From contig NPFB01000052.1 in NCBI GenBank assembly GCA_014084085.1, positions 87,349-151,348 on the forward strand: a stretch of 64,000 nt of DNA, in the 5' to 3' direction. Positions 30,723 to 39,262 of the stretch are shown here, one piece after another (position 1 is the first letter of the stretch; every line of letters starts with the position of its first letter). This DNA comes from Hondaea fermentalgiana. Taxonomy: Eukaryota; Sar; Bigyra; Thraustochytrida; Thraustochytriidae. Both the position numbers and the translations under genes were made by a program. The notes beneath the pieces were generated by a model that was not told the origin of the DNA, did not search any database, and worked only from the letters and a program-made list of their open reading frames with translations.

Positions 30723-32555
30723 ATGTCTGAACGAAAGCTGTCTCCACCTCCCGACGCTGCGTCGACTTCTGAGGACAACGAAAAGAAGACGCACTTCGAT
30801 GCGCTGCTCGCGCAGAGCTTGTTAGCCATGGAGCATAACCAAGAGCTCGTCCGGTCTCTTGGGGACGCCACGGAGGAGATCAAAGAACAACATGCAAAAC
30901 TCGTGCAGAAACGAAAAAAACTCGATGACCAAATTGCGCAAATGGAGGCGCTATACGCTCTGGCAGAGAATACCGTCACGATTAAAGTTGGTGCAGAAGA
31001 GGTGGTTTTCACGGCGCATGTCGAGACGCTTCGACGCGACCCAGATTCCGCATTGTGTACAGCGTTTTCCGGTCGATTCAAGCCAGTCACAGAATTCCCA
31101 AAGTGCGACCCAGAGGCCTTTGGCTGGATCCTTGACTTTCTCGAAAATGGCACCGTGCCTGGACCACTTTCTAAGAACGAGAGACGCAGGCTCATCAAGA
31201 CTGCTGACTTCCTGATGATCAAGAGCTTACTCCAAAAGCTAGACCCTGACGCAGAGCCCAATCGATGGCTCACCGCCGAGGATGCCGCACACCGCGCGAA
31301 GGAGAATGAGCAGCGCCAGTTCTTCGTCAAGAACCGAGCTGCATGCACGAAAACGAACGGGAAATATTGGTCGATGATCGACGTCTATGGGAATGGTGGT
31401 CTTAACGTGGACAAATTTCGACGCCAACCAGACGCTGATCTTCAATCCCCCTACACCCTTCTCTTTGGAGGGCACGATGCGTTCGGAGGAAATGGCGAGG
31501 GCATGCCAATTGAGGAAACGCGTTTTGCTTTCGACGAGAACTTCAAATTTGTCACTGATTCAGTCTTTGAGGAGTTGTCATGGGAAAATGTGTTTCTTGC
31601 AGGAGGCAGCGTCCTTGCAGCGCTACAACGTACTCCTGGTAGAATCAACAAGTGCGCTCCGGCGACTTCTCAGGAGTATATACGCGCAATGAGTGACTGG
31701 CACCAGGGATGCCCTGGTTCGGATTCAGTCGAGAAAAGATCCACTTTGTGCCACACTGATCTCGACCTCTTTATCTATGGACTCAAAACCGAGGAAGAAG
31801 CCAACGCTAAAGTGAAAGAGATAGCGGATCAGCTTGGCGGCTTTCGCGTGAAGCGAACAAAGCATGCAATCACTTTTTCATCGAACAATCGGTATGACAG
31901 TGACGTGGATGAGGAATACCGCACTCCAGCTGTGCAGATCATTCTCCGACTCTACGAGAGTCCAGCTGAGATCCTCATGGGCTTCGACATCGATTGCTGC
32001 TGTGTAGGATACGATGGTTCAACTGTATGGGCTTTGCCTCGCGCGATTCGTGCGATCTCGCGCGGATTCAATCTCATTGACGTGGCACGCCGGAGTCCAA
32101 CATACGAAAGCCGACTTGCAAAATATGGCAAACGAGGATTTCGGGTGGCTGTTCCAGGCTTTGATCGAAATGATATATCGTGGGATTTCCTCGTCAAGCC
32201 AGTTGGCGAATGTATCGGTCTTGCGCGCTTGCTGCGACTCGAGGTTGCCTTTCGTGACAGTCGAAAGGTATCTGCAGAAGTAAAGCAAGCCATCGACTCT
32301 AGCGACTATGATCCCGATGCATGCGACACTCTGGGAGACGAGCCCATGCGATACTTGGGCCACATCAATGGACACTCATCTGATCTCCAAGAAGTTCTCG
32401 ATTTTACCGATGACATAGGAAGCTGCATTCTTACGATCCCTCGAAAGGTGGAGTGGGTACGAGAGAACCCAGGAGGCCAAGGAATGCTCACGGGCAGTTT
32501 TCATCCTATCGCCAGTGAGGGATGGTACAAATCGGCTATGCGATCTTTTGATTGA
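30723..32555 (+). CDS. BTB domain protein with nucleotidyltransferase-like core
   Basis: A 610-residue protein. A coiled coil lies at about residues 45-80. A T1/KCTD-type BTB domain lies at about 83-172 (TVTIKVGAEEVVFTAHVETL, then FPKCDPEAFGWILDFL). The second half contains VFLAGGSVLAAL (about 290-301), HTDLDLFIYGL (344-354, Asp346 and Asp348) and, on a later strand, EILMGFDIDCCCVGYDG (about 416-432, Asp422 and Asp424). A hG[GS] followed by DxD and a third acidic residue is the signature order of the Pol-beta nucleotidyltransferase superfamily. That assignment is my inference from motifs. No catalytic test or known substrate can be stated. The rest (SPTYESRLAKYGKRGF and RKVEWVRENPGGQGMLTGSF) looks conserved but is unassigned. 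The ATG at 30723 opens MSERKLS. Confidence 0.75.
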   Translation: MSERKLSPPPDAASTSEDNEKKTHFDALLAQSLLAMEHNQELVRSLGDATEEIKEQHAKLVQKRKKLDDQIAQMEALYALAENTVTIKVGAEEVVFTAHVETLRRDPDSALCTAFSGRFKPVTEFPKCDPEAFGWILDFLENGTVPGPLSKNERRRLIKTADFLMIKSLLQKLDPDAEPNRWLTAEDAAHRAKENEQRQFFVKNRAACTKTNGKYWSMIDVYGNGGLNVDKFRRQPDADLQSPYTLLFGGHDAFGGNGEGMPIEETRFAFDENFKFVTDSVFEELSWENVFLAGGSVLAALQRTPGRINKCAPATSQEYIRAMSDWHQGCPGSDSVEKRSTLCHTDLDLFIYGLKTEEEANAKVKEIADQLGGFRVKRTKHAITFSSNNRYDSDVDEEYRTPAVQIILRLYESPAEILMGFDIDCCCVGYDGSTVWALPRAIRAISRGFNLIDVARRSPTYESRLAKYGKRGFRVAVPGFDRNDISWDFLVKPVGECIGLARLLRLEVAFRDSRKVSAEVKQAIDSSDYDPDACDTLGDEPMRYLGHINGHSSDLQEVLDFTDDIGSCILTIPRKVEWVRENPGGQGMLTGSFHPIASEGWYKSAMRSFD

Positions 32556-32726
32556 AGTGATACGTTCGTTTCTTTTGCAGCACATCGACTGGGATTCCGC
32601 TCGAAAGTGAATTCGTAGACGTAAGCACATTTTAAGTGAATTGAAAAGAAAGTCAAGCCAAGATGGAGTCGAGCGAATCATGCTTACTTTTGTATATACG
32701 TATTCTTACGAGAGTCAAAGCCTTTT

Positions 32727-33764
32727 TCAAGCAAGTGTGAGAGACGGCGGCAGCGTTGCGTCCGGAAGAAGCGCGTCGGTCTTAGGCGATGATGGAAGTG
32801 TCATCTTCTTTTGAAGCGGCGAAGATTTGATGCGCTTCGGCACCGGAACCGGATCCCACCGGTGGAGCGCCCGACGCCACTTTTTGAGCTTGTAATCGAA
32901 GGATCGCTTGCTAATCTTCTCGTCGGTGCGTGGCGTGACCGGATATTTGCGCGTATCCTCGCCGCGATCCTCAATTTTGACCTTGAGTACATAGTTTTTG
33001 TATCCATCAGTGGCTTTGCCAAAACTGATTTGCTTCTCGCGCTGTGCGATACGTGCGGGTGTGAGCTCCTCCACAGGCTGTTTAGGGAGCTGACTCGGGT
33101 GGCTGAGTCGGTCCGTTTCCGATCCGGACGCCGACAACCCCATCCAAGACTCGACCTCGGATGCAAGATCCTCGCCATCGACCTCGTCCGCCCAGGAGGA
33201 GGATGCCAGAGCCACGTGAGCGCTTTTGCTTAATTTGCTCGTCTCCGCTGCGGGTTCTCCGGGAGCGAGAGGAGACGTTTGACCCGCTTGGTCTTCTTCG
33301 ATGCGCGCGCACTCGGGGAGAACGAGCTGAGGTGGGCGACTCACGGGCCCGCCGTGCGGGGAGCCGTCCGTCTTGCCCTGTTTGCGGAAGGGGCTGTTGC
33401 GCGCCGTTTTGGGAACGGCTAGGGACTCCGGCCCGACTGGGGCCTTTCCCTGAGACACCGCTCGTGAGATTTCACTGGCGCCGCGCTTCCTCATGCCCGA
33501 ATCTGCGGCAAGGACGTCGCGCCAGCTGCTGCCAAATGTCGTAGGAGTTGATGCGCTTTCAGAGTCTTGTGTATGCGATTTCTTGGATTCAGGTCCAAGC
33601 ACGTTGACCGATCGCTCGCCCCGTTGCTTCGCAAGAAGGGAATGCTGCTTTAGCATGAGGTTAATCCCGTCTTTTGAGTCATCGAGCGTGTCCAAAAGCT
33701 CGACAGGCACGGCCTGTTTGCGCACGCGCTGCTCCTTGGACACCACGACGTCGGCCCACGACAT
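32727..33764 (-). CDS. SLBP: Histone RNA stem-loop binding protein
   Basis: A 345-residue protein whose residues 237-305 match the SLBP RNA-binding domain: REKQISFGKATDGYKNYV, then the YPVTPRTDEK segment (equivalent of the phosphorylated TP site) and KLKKWRRALHRWDP. SLBP binds the stem-loop at the 3' end of replication-dependent histone mRNAs and controls their processing and translation. Its presence implies stem-loop-ended histone mRNAs in this organism. The N-terminal 235 residues are low complexity with several SP/TP sites and the short repeated MSWADVV / SSWRDVL / SSWADEV motif. The domain call is firm. A TATA-like tract lies 114 bp upstream of the start. Confidence 0.95.
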   Translation of the reverse strand: MSWADVVVSKEQRVRKQAVPVELLDTLDDSKDGINLMLKQHSLLAKQRGERSVNVLGPESKKSHTQDSESASTPTTFGSSWRDVLAADSGMRKRGASEISRAVSQGKAPVGPESLAVPKTARNSPFRKQGKTDGSPHGGPVSRPPQLVLPECARIEEDQAGQTSPLAPGEPAAETSKLSKSAHVALASSSWADEVDGEDLASEVESWMGLSASGSETDRLSHPSQLPKQPVEELTPARIAQREKQISFGKATDGYKNYVLKVKIEDRGEDTRKYPVTPRTDEKISKRSFDYKLKKWRRALHRWDPVPVPKRIKSSPLQKKMTLPSSPKTDALLPDATLPPSLTLA

Positions 33765-34363
33765 TTTTCCGCTTCTTCTCCTTCCTTCGTGCTGGTCAAG
33801 TTCCGTCTCTACGTCTCTGTTCTCGCAGCTCTCGCTTTCCCTTTCCTGCGCAGAGGTCGTCGTTAGCCTCGACCCTGATATATATATGTTTTTTCCTTCT
33901 CCCCTGCTCGACCACGTTGATTGACGAGTTCCGAGTCCCGCTGCGCAAAGGGTCAGCTAGCTCGTCCCCACGAGGCGGAAGCCCGCAAGCGAGCGAGACC
34001 ACGTCGCCGTCGCTCGGACAGCGCCGCGCCGCGTTCCCGCGCTGCCTGCTCTCCGCGCCGCGCCGCGCGTCGCGCCCGCAAAGAGGCTCTCGCGCTCGCA
34101 CGCTCGTTTCGATCAATGTGTTTTTGCAAGCCCGCGCCGCTCTCGCCACGGTTAGGTTGCCCGTTGCAATTTCGTTACGAAACGACGTCACAGCAGGACG
34201 GTTACAGACAGTGAGAGGTTTCGCGTAACCAAGGCGGTTTCGCTTCTCCTATTCCCGCTAGGGAGTGGGAAACCTGCACGCCGGGACCACGAGCTCGTCG
34301 CCGGCCCCGTGCAATCGAGATCGACTGCTTGCGCTTGGCGAGCGCGAGGCGAAGCGGTGCAGG
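33765..34363. promoter_or_regulatory. Divergent promoter region, SLBP (-) and EF-G2 (+)
   Basis: 599 bp. An ATATATATAT tract sits at 33878-33887, in otherwise GC-rich sequence, 114 bp from the SLBP start codon; it is a candidate TATA element. The remainder (about 33950-34120) is rich in CGCGC runs. No gene is recognised. Confidence 0.4.
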
Positions 34364-36838
34364 ATGCTGGGAACTGCGGCTCGCGCAGCATGGCGCGCGA
34401 CGCGTCCAGCGACGTCGAGACCGTTGTCGACGTCGGCCAAGGGGAGCGGAGCGGAGATGTTGCGCAACATTGGCATCTTGGCACACATTGACGCCGGCAA
34501 GACGACGGTGACGGAGCGCATGCTCTACTACAGCGGCGAGGTCTCGCATATTGGAGAGGTCCATGACGGAGACACTGTCATGGACTACCTTGACCAGGAA
34601 CGCGAGCGCGGGATCACCATCAATAGTGCGTCCACGAGCTTCGAGTGGAGGAATCACACCCTCAACCTCATTGACACGCCTGGACATGTAGACTTCACCG
34701 TCGAGGTAGAACGCGCAGTTCGCGCATTAGACGGCGCGGTCGTCCTTTACGACGCAGTGTCTGGGGTCCAGGCACAGAGCGAGACTGTTTGGGTTCAGGC
34801 TCGGCGTTACGGTGTCCCGCGCATCGCTTTTGTCAACAAGATGGATCGCGATGGCGCCAACATGGAAAGGGTCATGGACATGATCGAGGATCGTTTTGGC
34901 GTTTCCACGCTCTGTTTACAGCATCCTTACTTTGTACCAGATGACTTTGGGGGGCAAACGTTTCGCGGTGTCATTGATCTCATTCGGGAACGCGTGCTCG
35001 TGTGGGATCAGAGCAAGGAGTCCAAGACTTTCGAAGAGCACCCACTGAGCTTTCTGCCCGAGGAAGTCGCGTCCAAGGCTGTTCTTGGTCGCGCCACGCT
35101 CGCCGAGCAGCTTGCTGGTCTCGACGACCAATTCTTTGATGTCTACATTGAGGCTGACGAGGCGGGCAAGGTCGAGGAAATTGACGAGCACTATATCCGT
35201 CACGCCGTGCGTCGTGTGTGCATCAACCAGGACGAGCTAGCCGCTGTCCCAGTGCTCTGTGGATCGGCTCTCAAGAATACTGGCGTGCAGACCTTGTTGG
35301 ACGCGGTCCTGGACTATCTCCCCAACCCAATGGAGAGCGTTGGCGCCATGGAGCTCGCCATCAACAATGAAGAGCTTGCGCGCGCGGGTGGGTCAAAGAA
35401 AAAGGCCGCCGCCAAGAAAAAGTCCAATGATTCAACCGCGCTCGTCTTTAAAGTGCAGCATGATCCGAATCGTGGAGCTCTTGCCTACGTTCGCGTGTAC
35501 GAGGGCAAGATGGAGAACAAGAAACAATACCACAACGTGAGTCTCGCGCACGCTGCTGCTGATGGCATGGTTTCTCTCGGAACAATCACGGGTAATGCTA
35601 AGAACAGGCGCGACGCGAAATCTGCGCTTCCCTTGCGCGAACGTGTGCAAGGCGTTCTGCGAGCATATGCCAACGAGTTCGAGCAAATTGAAGCAATTAG
35701 CGCGGGCGACATTGGCATTCTCTGCGGTCTCAAGGGCGTGCGCACGGGTGACACGCTTTCGAGCAATGCGAAGCGGGCCTCGCTGCGTGGTGTAGACATT
35801 CCGCCTCCTGTCTTTTCTGCAGCCATCGAGCTCGAGTCTATTTCTGACGAACCAAAGCTTTTGGAATCTCTCGAAATTCTCCTCCGTGATGATCCGAGTC
35901 TCAACGTTGTTCAGGATGACGAAACAGGCCAGCTTCTTCTCTACGGTATGGGCGAGCTGCATCTTGATATTGCGGTCACCAAGCTGCAGCGAGACTTCAA
36001 GGTCCCGTGTGAGCTCGGACGGGTACGTGTCGCCTACCGGGAAACTCTCCGCGATGCCGTCGAGGCCTCGGGTAGCTACACACAGAATCAGCCGTCTGAG
36101 AGCGCCAGATCGAGCGAAGACGAAGATGCGGATGGTGGTGATGCAGCAGAACAACAAAGGGAGTCAGCTGGCAATGCTGGCACTACGACGGTTACGCTGC
36201 GTGTGCGTCCGCATCCGGATGGCATCAACGCCCCCGTCCGCCTCCTTCCTGACCCTGCTGATTCTTCTGCGCAAGAGTCACGGATTCGCTTCCGGACTCC
36301 AGGGGCCGGCGCGGAATCGCAATGGACGCTCAGAGTGGACCAAGAGAAGGCGCTTCGCAGCGGCGTGATCGACACCTTTCAACGAGGCCCGCTTCTCGGG
36401 TACCCCGTGCAGGGCGTCGAGGTAGAGATTGTTGAGAATCACTGCGAGGCCAACTCGAGTGCACCGCCACCGTCTCTTCGCGCTGCCGCTACCCGTGCGT
36501 CCATGGCTATTCTCAACAAGGCGCAGGCGGGCCTTCTCGAGCCTGTCGCGGATGTCATCATCGTCGTTCCTGATGACGATATCGGTTCTGTAATTGGGGA
36601 CCTTTCTAGCAATGAGCGTCGCGGCCAGATCAAGGATGTTCAGGCCGAGACAACATCGGATTCCGTGGTCCACATGGCCAAGTCTTCAATTCACGCGTCG
36701 GTGCCCCTCGAAGGTCTCATTGGCTACTCTACTGTGCTTCGCTCCATGACCGCCGGTGAAGGAAACTTTTCTCTCACCGTCGCTGGTTACACGGAGGTCT
36801 CGGAGACTTATGCAAGCAAGATTATCTCTCACTTGTGA
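34364..36838 (+). CDS. GFM2: Mitochondrial elongation factor G2 / ribosome-recycling GTPase
   Basis: An 824-residue translational GTPase that, in the family, splits mitochondrial ribosomes after termination together with the recycling factor. The N-terminus (MLGTAARAAWRATRPATSRPLSTSA) is a good mitochondrial presequence. G motifs are visible: AHIDAGKT (40-47), DTPGH (104-108) and NKMD (158-161). The switch region DGDTVMDYLDQERERGITI and the QLLLYGMGELHLDI segment favour EF-G2 over the translocase EF-G1. An acidic Ser-rich insert lies in the C-terminal part (about 574-606, SARSSEDEDADGGDAAEQQ). The ATG at 34364 is used; the frame opens 99 nt earlier only with GTG. The C-terminus YSTVLRSMTAGEGNFSLTV is typical. 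Confidence 0.95.
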   Translation: MLGTAARAAWRATRPATSRPLSTSAKGSGAEMLRNIGILAHIDAGKTTVTERMLYYSGEVSHIGEVHDGDTVMDYLDQERERGITINSASTSFEWRNHTLNLIDTPGHVDFTVEVERAVRALDGAVVLYDAVSGVQAQSETVWVQARRYGVPRIAFVNKMDRDGANMERVMDMIEDRFGVSTLCLQHPYFVPDDFGGQTFRGVIDLIRERVLVWDQSKESKTFEEHPLSFLPEEVASKAVLGRATLAEQLAGLDDQFFDVYIEADEAGKVEEIDEHYIRHAVRRVCINQDELAAVPVLCGSALKNTGVQTLLDAVLDYLPNPMESVGAMELAINNEELARAGGSKKKAAAKKKSNDSTALVFKVQHDPNRGALAYVRVYEGKMENKKQYHNVSLAHAAADGMVSLGTITGNAKNRRDAKSALPLRERVQGVLRAYANEFEQIEAISAGDIGILCGLKGVRTGDTLSSNAKRASLRGVDIPPPVFSAAIELESISDEPKLLESLEILLRDDPSLNVVQDDETGQLLLYGMGELHLDIAVTKLQRDFKVPCELGRVRVAYRETLRDAVEASGSYTQNQPSESARSSEDEDADGGDAAEQQRESAGNAGTTTVTLRVRPHPDGINAPVRLLPDPADSSAQESRIRFRTPGAGAESQWTLRVDQEKALRSGVIDTFQRGPLLGYPVQGVEVEIVENHCEANSSAPPPSLRAAATRASMAILNKAQAGLLEPVADVIIVVPDDDIGSVIGDLSSNERRGQIKDVQAETTSDSVVHMAKSSIHASVPLEGLIGYSTVLRSMTAGEGNFSLTVAGYTEVSETYASKIISHL

Positions 36839-37163
36839 TGCTCTCGAAGAAGATGCGCCAGGCGGCGAAAAATCATATCTCTCTCTTGTACTAATTGAAA
36901 TTTGCATGTCTTTCATTGCTTTGGCTTCGGCAATTTGAAATTGTCTCACATCAGCCATATCGTGTGCGTGCGCAAAAAATAAGCTTGGGGAGGCCCTATA
37001 ATTTTGGTCAGGCAACGATTCGAGCAGCGGTCGCGCACTTTTTCGAGCGATAGCAATGCGCTTCGGATTCACTCTTTTCAAAGGAAAAAATACATTTGGC
37101 AGCCAAGTCGAAGAAAGTTTCTCTTTCCGTTGCAGGTCAAAATAATGTTTAAAAGGTCGACAC
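36839..37163. other. Convergent spacer, EF-G2 and ASADH
   Basis: 325 bp of AT-richer sequence between two stop codons. Nothing is recognised. Confidence 0.55.
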
Positions 37164-38267
37164 TTAGGATCGCGACATGAGGAGCTCGGCAATCTGGATG
37201 GCGTTGAGCGCGGCACCCTTGCGGATCTGGTCACCAGCGACAAACATGTCGAGACCCTTGCCCTCGGGCTGGCTGACGTCGTGGCGGATGCGGCCCACAA
37301 AGCAGTCATCCTTGAAGGAGGACGCGAGCGGCTCGGGGAACTTGTTGGCGACGCGGTCATCCTGCACAGAGACACCGGGGGAGTTGGCGAGGAGCTCGCG
37401 GGCCTCGTCCTCGGTCATGGAGTTCTTGAGCGTCACGTTGATGGACTCGCAGTGGGCGCGGAGAACAGGGACGCGAATGCAGGTGGCGGTGACCTGGATG
37501 TTGGGGTCCGAGAAGATCTTCTTGGTCTCCTTGATCATCTTGGTCTCCTCCTCGTTGTAGCCAGTCTCCTGGTCGACGTCAGAATTGTGGGAGAAGAGGT
37601 TGAAGATGTACTGGCGGCCAAAGATGTCCTGGGTGACGGGGCTCTTCTCGGCGACCCAGTCCTTGGCCTGCTGCTCGAGCTCCTCCATGGCGGCAGCGCC
37701 GGCGCCGGAGGCAGCCTGGTAGGTGGAGACAACGACGCGCTCCACGCCGGCCTTCTGGTGCAGGGGCCACACGACCATGTTCATGATGATGGTCGAGCAG
37801 TTGGGGTTGGCGATGATGCCCTTAGGGCGGTCAAAGGCGGCATCAGGGTTCACCTCGGGCACGACAAGGGGCACCTCGGGGTCCATGCGGTAGGCCGACG
37901 AGTTGTCGATCACCACGGCGCCGGCCTTGGCGGCGGCAGGGGCAAACTGCTTGGAGCGGCCGCCACCCGCGGAGAAGAAGGCGATGTCGACGCCCTCAAA
38001 GGAGTCCTCCTTGAGCTCCTCGACGGTGTAGGTCTTGCCCATGAAGTCCTGGGTCTTGCCGGCCGAGCGGGCCGAGGCCAGAAGCTTGATGTCAGCAAAC
38101 GGGAACGAACGCTCCTTGATGAGGTCGAGGAGCTCCTGGCCGACGGCGCCGGTCGAGCCAGCGATGGCCACGACGGGCTTCTTGCTCACGCCGCCCGACG
38201 TCGAGAACTGCCTCGCGGCAGTCTTCGACACGGCGTTCATAAGGTTGGCGCCTGCCGCTGAGAACAT
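37164..38267 (-). CDS. Aspartate-semialdehyde dehydrogenase
   Basis: A 367-residue enzyme that reduces aspartyl phosphate to aspartate semialdehyde with NADPH, the branch point to lysine, threonine and methionine. The N-terminal NADP site is VAIAGSTGAVGQELLDL (about 33-49). The catalytic Cys157 is in ANPNCSTI, and the general-base His272 is in RVPVLRAHCESINV. The first about 25 residues (MFSAAGANLMNAVSKTAARQFS) look like a mitochondrial presequence. In non-photosynthetic protists that localisation is an inference. The ATG at 38267 opens this presequence. Codon bias toward C-ending codons is strong, suggesting high expression. The gene is firm. Confidence 0.97.
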   Translation of the reverse strand: MFSAAGANLMNAVSKTAARQFSTSGGVSKKPVVAIAGSTGAVGQELLDLIKERSFPFADIKLLASARSAGKTQDFMGKTYTVEELKEDSFEGVDIAFFSAGGGRSKQFAPAAAKAGAVVIDNSSAYRMDPEVPLVVPEVNPDAAFDRPKGIIANPNCSTIIMNMVVWPLHQKAGVERVVVSTYQAASGAGAAAMEELEQQAKDWVAEKSPVTQDIFGRQYIFNLFSHNSDVDQETGYNEEETKMIKETKKIFSDPNIQVTATCIRVPVLRAHCESINVTLKNSMTEDEARELLANSPGVSVQDDRVANKFPEPLASSFKDDCFVGRIRHDVSQPEGKGLDMFVAGDQIRKGAALNAIQIAELLMSRS

Positions 38268-39262
38268 TGTGCCTTGCCTGTCTGAATTCTTGGTCTTCCT
38301 CCTGTTTTCACAGCGTGCGAACCGCGTCAACGTCATCGTCGTCATCGTCGTGCACAACATTTCGTCAGCATCTTCCGTCTTCCTTCTTCTCAATCTCCAT
38401 CTCTCCCTTTTCGCTTCGCCTCTCGACCAAGGACACCTCCACTCCTGCTCCGCCTTCTCCTCCTCCCCCCCCGCTGCCCCTTCCCTCGGCCCCTCCCCCG
38501 CGCCGCGCACCTCCTCCGCGCCCTTGCGCACGTCGCCGTCGTCGGGGCTCGTCGCGTCTTTTCTGTTCGTCGTCTCGCGTCATCGCGCTGCGTCCATTTC
38601 CCTTTCCGCCAAAACCATTCTCCGCTCCGCGCGAGCCTCCCGCCTCTCCNNNNNNNNNNNNNNNNNNNNNNNNNNNNNNNNNNNNNNNNNNNNNNNNNNN
38701 NNNNNNNNNNNNNNNNNNNNNNNNNNNNNNNNNNNNNNNNNNNNNNNNNCCCCGCGCGCTAAGGCGGGACCGCCGCCGCCCGTCCCGCGCCGTTTCGGGC
38801 GCGGCGCCGAGCACGCGGGGGACGCAGGCCGGGCGTCCCGTGTGGCCGTTTTGCCGAGAGCGCTCTCAGGTAGAGCGGGACTAGCGGCGGCGCGGGCGGG
38901 GCTGGGAGCGGGGAGAAGACGCGCGCGGGCGGCGAGCGAGCGAGGGAGGGGCGAGGAAACCGAAGAAGGAAAGGGGACGGAGGGAGAGGAGAACGTGCGG
39001 AGGCGTAGCTGATTGACTGACCTGCCTGCGTCTGCGGCAGCGGCGGCAGACACCGATCGATCTTCAGCCCGCGGCGCTGCCCAAGGGAGCGCGGGCGGGC
39101 GGGCGCGCGAGGGGCGTGCTCGCTTGCTTGCTTGCTTGCTTGCTTGCTAAACTTCTTGCGTGCGCGCGAGCGAGCGGAGCGAGCTGGCGAACCTACGCTC
39201 GCTTGCGCGTTCCGGCTGAGAGAGAGAGAGAGGGAGAGGCGGAGGAAACTTGCGAACACGAG
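38268..39262. other. Divergent promoter region interrupted by a scaffold gap
   Basis: Upstream sequence of the dehydrogenase (-) and of the 999-residue protein gene (+). It is extremely GC-rich, with CTCC/CCCC tracts before the gap and TTGC x6 (about 39121-39148) and AGAG (about 39218-39236) repeats after it. Frames crossing it are not protein-like. Confidence 0.6.
38650..38749. other. Assembly gap of 100 N
   Basis: Exactly 100 undetermined bases, the usual placeholder for a gap of unknown size. It lies between two GC-rich promoters and does not break a recognised gene. Confidence 1.
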
